Under the pieces are notes generated by a model. It searched no databases, had not been told where the DNA came from, and saw only the letters and a list, made by a program, of their open reading frames with translations. 38,697 nucleotides of DNA from Erysipelotrichaceae bacterium (GTDB taxonomy: Bacteria; Bacillota_I; Bacilli_A; Erysipelotrichales; Coprobacillaceae). Location: contig JAETPY010000017.1 of NCBI GenBank assembly GCA_021770925.1, positions 1 to 38,697 on the forward strand. Direction: 5' to 3'. The stretch's first letter is position 1. Each line of letters begins with the position of its first letter. Shown piece by piece: positions 35,171 to 38,697 of the stretch. The translations under genes were made by a program, and so were the position numbers.

Positions 35171-36413
35171 GTTTCTTCACTTCTGGCATAACATTATTAT
35201 ATAAACAATATTCTTCAAAAGTCCAGCCTTTTTCTACGATTTCTTTTGCTACATCTTCACCAACATATCGTAAATGCCAAGGTTCATGAGCAATTCCCGT
35301 AATCCCGTCAGTTCCATCTTCAAAACGAATGATAAATCCATACTTAGAACAGTTTTTGATTACCCATTTATATTCATCAGTATCACCAAAAGTAATTCGT
35401 TTACCTTCAACAACACTTTGGGCTGTTAAATCAATTCCTAATCCTGTTTGATGCTCACTTGCTCCAGGCTGAGCAACATATTCATTGGCATATTGGGTAT
35501 TGTAGCGTTTTACAAAATCAGCCATTGTCTCAACTTGAGTTTGATATGAACGATAAGCACTATTTAAGACTAATTCGAGTCCTTCTTTCTTAGCTGCCTC
35601 ATACATCTTTGTTAAAGCTGCAGATGTTTCTTTGGTCATTTTTGAATTTTGACAATCAGGCGCAACTGGAATTTCTGGATCAACTAATTCAGGTTCATAA
35701 TCTTCTGGTAAATAAAATCCTTTCTTTACTAATGTTAATAAATTATCTGGATTAGTAATTGTATATTTATCTGCTGGTTCCCCGTTGCTTGAAATAATAA
35801 ATGGATAATTAGTAATACAAACTGCATAATTATAATTATTATAGATACTATATGCATTCATATAAGCTTCTAAATTTTGAAGTTTATAACCCTTTACCTT
35901 ACGATATGGTGCTAGATCACTAGCTGTGTATTTATGATCGATCAAATATTGAAAATCGTCTTGTAGAGCTCCTTCATCGATTAAATTCCAAATCAATTTT
36001 TCAGTATAGCCCATACTTTTTAACTTTGGTACCTGACTTTCAAATAAGTTATCAACATATGCTACTACATCAGCATATTCCATCTTCTTATTCATTCCTA
36101 AATACTTTTCGTATTCATCATATAATGTAACTTTAGATGACTCGTTGATCCAATTAGTGATATGATCCATCTTATCATGAGATATGATTTCTTCTTCATC
36201 TTCTTTTGGTAAAGATAAAATTTCACTTGTTTGAGAAAAAGAATATCCTTTCACTAACAATTTAATTCGATTTAAATTTAAAAAAGTTGTTACCCCTACA
36301 ATCAAAATTACAGCAATCACTGCAACGATTGCAACTCGTCCTACTTTTAAACGACTTCTATGACCGCTGTTATATGAACTATAATATGAATAATCTCTTC
36401 TTTTTTTAAACAT
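35166..36413 (-). CDS. D-alanyl-D-alanine carboxypeptidase, M15/VanY-like
   Basis: This 415-aa membrane-anchored peptidase trims D-Ala from peptidoglycan stem peptides. A basic N terminus (1-26) is followed by one membrane helix (27-45), a helical extracellular spacer of about 200 residues and the VanY domain (about 255-405). Zinc ligands are H321 and D328 (SEHQTGLGID) and H380 (EPWHLRYVG), with catalytic E377; SAYRSY at 285-290 is the substrate loop. The start at ATG 36413 follows GGAG at 11 bases. It begins 18 bases after fumB and is probably read from the fumarase promoter. There is no vancomycin resistance gene near, so a housekeeping role in cell wall trimming is likely. Confidence 0.9.
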   Translation of the reverse strand: MFKKRRDYSYYSSYNSGHRSRLKVGRVAIVAVIAVILIVGVTTFLNLNRIKLLVKGYSFSQTSEILSLPKEDEEEIISHDKMDHITNWINESSKVTLYDEYEKYLGMNKKMEYADVVAYVDNLFESQVPKLKSMGYTEKLIWNLIDEGALQDDFQYLIDHKYTASDLAPYRKVKGYKLQNLEAYMNAYSIYNNYNYAVCITNYPFIISSNGEPADKYTITNPDNLLTLVKKGFYLPEDYEPELVDPEIPVAPDCQNSKMTKETSAALTKMYEAAKKEGLELVLNSAYRSYQTQVETMADFVKRYNTQYANEYVAQPGASEHQTGLGIDLTAQSVVEGKRITFGDTDEYKWVIKNCSKYGFIIRFEDGTDGITGIAHEPWHLRYVGEDVAKEIVEKGWTFEEYCLYNNVMPEVKKQ

Positions 36414-36431
36414 TATAACATTACTCCTAAC

Positions 36432-36986
36432 TTATTTACTCATATTTAAATAATCATTTCTACCTAAAATGTACTGATCATTACCATAACTATCAATAAT
36501 AACTACTAATGGCATATCTTCTACTTCTAATCTCCGAATTGCTTCAGGACCTAAATCATCAAATGCAATTATTTCACATTTCTTGATACAATTTGACATT
36601 AGTGCTCCAGCACCACCAATCGCTCCAAAATAAACACCATTATTTTCAACAATTGCATCTTTAACACTTTGAAGACGATAACCTTTTCCAATCATTGAAC
36701 GTAAACCAAGTTTGATCAATGTTGGCGCATAAGCATCCATTCTTCCTGATGTCGTAGGTCCCCCACTACCAAAGACCTTTCCTGGTTTACTCGGAGTAGG
36801 TCCAACATAAAAAATGACTTGATCCATAAGTGGAAATGGCAATTCTTTTCCTTCTTCGATTAGACTCATTAATCGCTTATGAGCCGCATCGCGACCAGTA
36901 TAAACAATACCGCTAAGCATCACCTCATCACCAGCATGCAATTGTTTTATTTTTTCAACTGTAAGTGGTGTTGTTAACTTTATCAT
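36432..36986 (-). CDS. Fumarate hydratase class I, beta subunit
   Basis: This 184-aa protein is the C-terminal half of the class I fumarase (or L-tartrate dehydratase), coded as a separate chain. The family motif PGKVFGSGGPTTSGRMD (about 67-83) is present, with GAIGGAGALM further on. It overlaps the alpha subunit gene by four bases (ATGA), which implies coupled translation and a 1:1 ratio. The pair forms an oxygen-sensitive 4Fe-4S enzyme converting fumarate and malate. The sequence fits fumarase best, though tartrate dehydratase is hard to exclude by eye. Confidence 0.9.
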   Translation of the reverse strand: MIKLTTPLTVEKIKQLHAGDEVMLSGIVYTGRDAAHKRLMSLIEEGKELPFPLMDQVIFYVGPTPSKPGKVFGSGGPTTSGRMDAYAPTLIKLGLRSMIGKGYRLQSVKDAIVENNGVYFGAIGGAGALMSNCIKKCEIIAFDDLGPEAIRRLEVEDMPLVVIIDSYGNDQYILGRNDYLNMSK

Positions 36987-37825
36987 AAACTAGCCTCCTT
37001 ATGACGTGCCACATGACAACAAATACTAACAGCAACCGGCATCCCTGCAATATGTGTTGGATGAGTTTCAATATTAAGTGATAAAGCTGTTGTCTTACCA
37101 CCATATCCAGCTGGTCCAATTCCTGTCGCATTTATCATTTCTAAAAGTTCTGTTTCTAAATCAGCATAACGTGAATCGGGATGATGACTCCCTATTTCAC
37201 GCATCATCGCCTGCTTTGAAAGCAACGTTACTTTATCAAATGATCCTCCTATTCCAACACCAATTACCATTGGCGGACAAGCATTTGGTCCCGCATCATT
37301 AACGACTTTTAAAACAAAATCTTTAACCCCTTGTACTCCATCACTTGGTTTTAACATCTTTATCTGTGACATATTTTCTGAACCAAAACCTTTTGGAGCA
37401 ACAACAATTTTAAATTCATCACCTGTTACGATATCAAAATAAATAATCGCTGGTGTATTATCCTTAGTATTGATACGATCAAATAGTGGATCGTCAACAA
37501 CCGATTTCCGTAAATATCCTTCTTGATATCCTTGGCGAACCCCTTCATTAATAGCTTCTTTTAAATCACCATCAATATGTACCTCTTGGCCCATCGTCAC
37601 ATAAACAAATGCCATCCCTGTATCTTGACAAATCGGCATCATATTTTCACGGGCTAGATCAGCATTATCTATCAAAACATCGAGTGTTTTTTTAGCCAAA
37701 GAATAATCTTCTTCATTTTTTTTATTAATAAGTGCATTTAAAACATCGTCAGGTAAATCACACGCTGCTTCAATACACAACTGCTTAACCTTTTCAATAA
37801 TATCTATACATTTTATTTCTCGCAT
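36983..37825 (-). CDS. Fumarate hydratase class I, alpha subunit
   Basis: This 280-aa iron-sulfur subunit carries the cluster: Cys66 (MMPICQDTG), Cys183 (GPNACPPM) and Cys269/270 (ICCHVARH). The active-site stretches IGVGIGGSFDKV and GIGPAGYGGKTTA are complete. An open frame reaches 37894, but those extra 23 residues look noncoding, while AAAGGA sits at correct spacing before ATG 37825 and the 280-aa length matches the family. It is the first gene of the fumA-fumB-M15 unit. The enzyme would serve a reductive or malate-fumarate branch in this fermentative organism. Confidence 0.93.
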   Translation of the reverse strand: MREIKCIDIIEKVKQLCIEAACDLPDDVLNALINKKNEEDYSLAKKTLDVLIDNADLARENMMPICQDTGMAFVYVTMGQEVHIDGDLKEAINEGVRQGYQEGYLRKSVVDDPLFDRINTKDNTPAIIYFDIVTGDEFKIVVAPKGFGSENMSQIKMLKPSDGVQGVKDFVLKVVNDAGPNACPPMVIGVGIGGSFDKVTLLSKQAMMREIGSHHPDSRYADLETELLEMINATGIGPAGYGGKTTALSLNIETHPTHIAGMPVAVSICCHVARHKEASL

Positions 37826-37940
37826 AATTTTTCCTTTCACAAAAAAAGTAAAATTTTTAATAACATATTTCATTATCAATTCTACATTTTGCATTCTTTA
37901 AATATTACAATTTCTTAATCAAAACAACCCCGAGTACTAC

Positions 37941-37987
37941 AGAATTGTTTTCTTATAATATAACCTGAAGGAATACCAAACAATTCT
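37941..37987 (-). promoter_or_regulatory. Promoter of the fumarase operon inside a 10-bp inverted repeat
   Basis: On the minus strand TTGTTT (37983-37978) and TATTAT (37960-37955) are 17 bases apart. Perfect arms AGAATTGTTT (37941-37950) and AAACAATTCT (37978-37987) surround the promoter: one arm covers the -35 and the other the start-site region. This looks like a repressor site pair. About 115 bases of leader precede ATG 37825. Confidence 0.5.
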
Positions 37988-38278
37988 TAAAAAATAGTCG
38001 TTCTTTAATATCAAGCGAACTGATGCTACCCTCCATCAGCTGTATTATACACTAAATTTCGACAATTTAAAATAGTACCATTACTATCACTAAAAATTAT
38101 TATCACATATTTTAAGATATTTTTGATATATTATTACCATTCTTTAATTCTATACTAACAATGTAGTCAAAAGAAATATTCGATTTTCCCTTCAATATAA
38201 TATTGGCTACAAAATCATAAAGATATCCTTCTTTGATATCATGTAATTATTAGTATCCTTTCCCTGATAACTAATAAA

Positions 38279-38315
38279 GAAAAATGGCAAGTAATTTCCC
38301 GGCTTGTCATTTTTC
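38279..38315. terminator. 13-bp hairpin in the right-hand non-coding region
   Basis: GAAAAATGGCAAG (38279-38291) pairs with CTTGTCATTTTTC (38303-38315) with one G-T pair. The T-rich arms on both strands fit a bidirectional terminator. The region 37826-38697 otherwise holds the promoter above, short dyads and no gene that I can support. Confidence 0.6.
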
Positions 38316-38624
38316 ATTTATAAAATAAAAATATTTAAAGCAAATTATTATCTAATACAATAACTTAATCTAAATAAAACAACATATAGGATAACCCCTT
38401 CCTAAGTTAATTGAAACATCATATCGTAATATTCTACTAATATGATTTCTTAAATTAAAATTTTACATATTTCTTTATTTAAAAATTAAGATGTATTTTA
38501 TAACCCCAAAAAATCTAACCTGTATCTACATCCATATAATTAAATTTTTCTTTCAAAAAGAATCTTATTTTCTATAAGACAAAAAAGGGGCTGTAACGAC
38601 TAAGTAATTTTTATTAATTATTTA

Positions 38625-38648
38625 GAGCGTTCAGCTCTTTTTCTTTTA
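38625..38648 (+). terminator. Small terminator near the right edge
   Basis: AGAGC-GTTCA-GCTCT is followed by TTTTCTTTT on the plus strand. No gene on the plus strand precedes it within the window. Confidence 0.5.
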
Positions 38649-38697
38649 TTAATCCCTTTCATATAAAAAAATCCATAAGAGTTATTTCATTGTGAAT

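Noticed and set aside
35166-36413. A vancomycin resistance (vanY) gene
   Set aside because: The M15 domain is shared by many housekeeping carboxypeptidases, and no vanR, vanS, vanH, ligase or vanX gene is nearby.
37826-38278. A known riboswitch or T-box leader upstream of fumarase
   Set aside because: The minus strand has GGAGGGTAGCATCAG, but not the T-box GGGTGGNACCGCG box or any riboswitch core I recognise.
1-38697. CRISPR arrays, tRNA genes, rRNA genes or a prophage
   Set aside because: Reading the non-coding stretches showed no regularly spaced direct repeats, no cloverleaf with CCA end and no phage genes.

Overview
The window is about 70 percent A+T and comes from a low-GC, anaerobic, fermentative Bacillota. 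The gene content (class III ribonucleotide reductase, oxygen-sensitive class I fumarase, a V-type ATPase, a very large secreted glycosidase with FIVAR repeats) fits a gut Erysipelotrichia/Coprobacillaceae-like organism (Thomasclavelia / Clostridium ramosum group). That placement is inference from style and content; there is no rRNA here to confirm it.

Layout. 1-5291 (minus) is the first 1763 codons of a secreted multidomain glycoside hydrolase that runs off the left edge; it has a GH36-like catalytic core flanked by F5/8-type-C, LamG-like, Ig-like and FIVAR domains. 5911-7641 (plus) is a three-gene operon: an unknown 121-aa protein, NfeD and an SPFH/Band 7 protein. 7887-9707 is asnB, facing a small unknown gene (9716-10093) across a hairpin that overlaps both stop codons. 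10439-11206 is aroD and 11319-12203 a ROK sugar kinase. 12262-17204 is an operon for a membrane-anchored beta-propeller protein and an ABC exporter (ATPase plus permease), with a YtrA-like operator on its promoter. 17373-18296 (plus) holds a small lipoprotein and an orphan BrxF-like P-loop protein.

18450-28303 (minus) is a complete ten-gene V-type ATPase operon, in the order peripheral stalk, C, short I, full-length I, K, F, E, A, B, D. Its main oddity is two subunit I genes in tandem; the first lacks the C-terminal half of the membrane domain and the essential arginine helix. 28762-30510 (plus) is an Xaa-Pro aminopeptidase. 30583-33398 (minus) is nrdD-nrdG. 33494-35125 is a B12-binding radical SAM protein, and 35166-37825 is fumA-fumB followed by a VanY-like M15 carboxypeptidase. 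The last 870 bases hold no convincing gene, only promoter, dyad and terminator structures.

Most of the window is housekeeping and energy metabolism. The points worth follow-up are the double subunit I genes in the V-ATPase, the propeller/ABC operon and its operator, the stand-alone BrxF-like protein, and several strong dyads in non-coding DNA. I saw no tRNA, rRNA, CRISPR array, prophage or complete insertion sequence.
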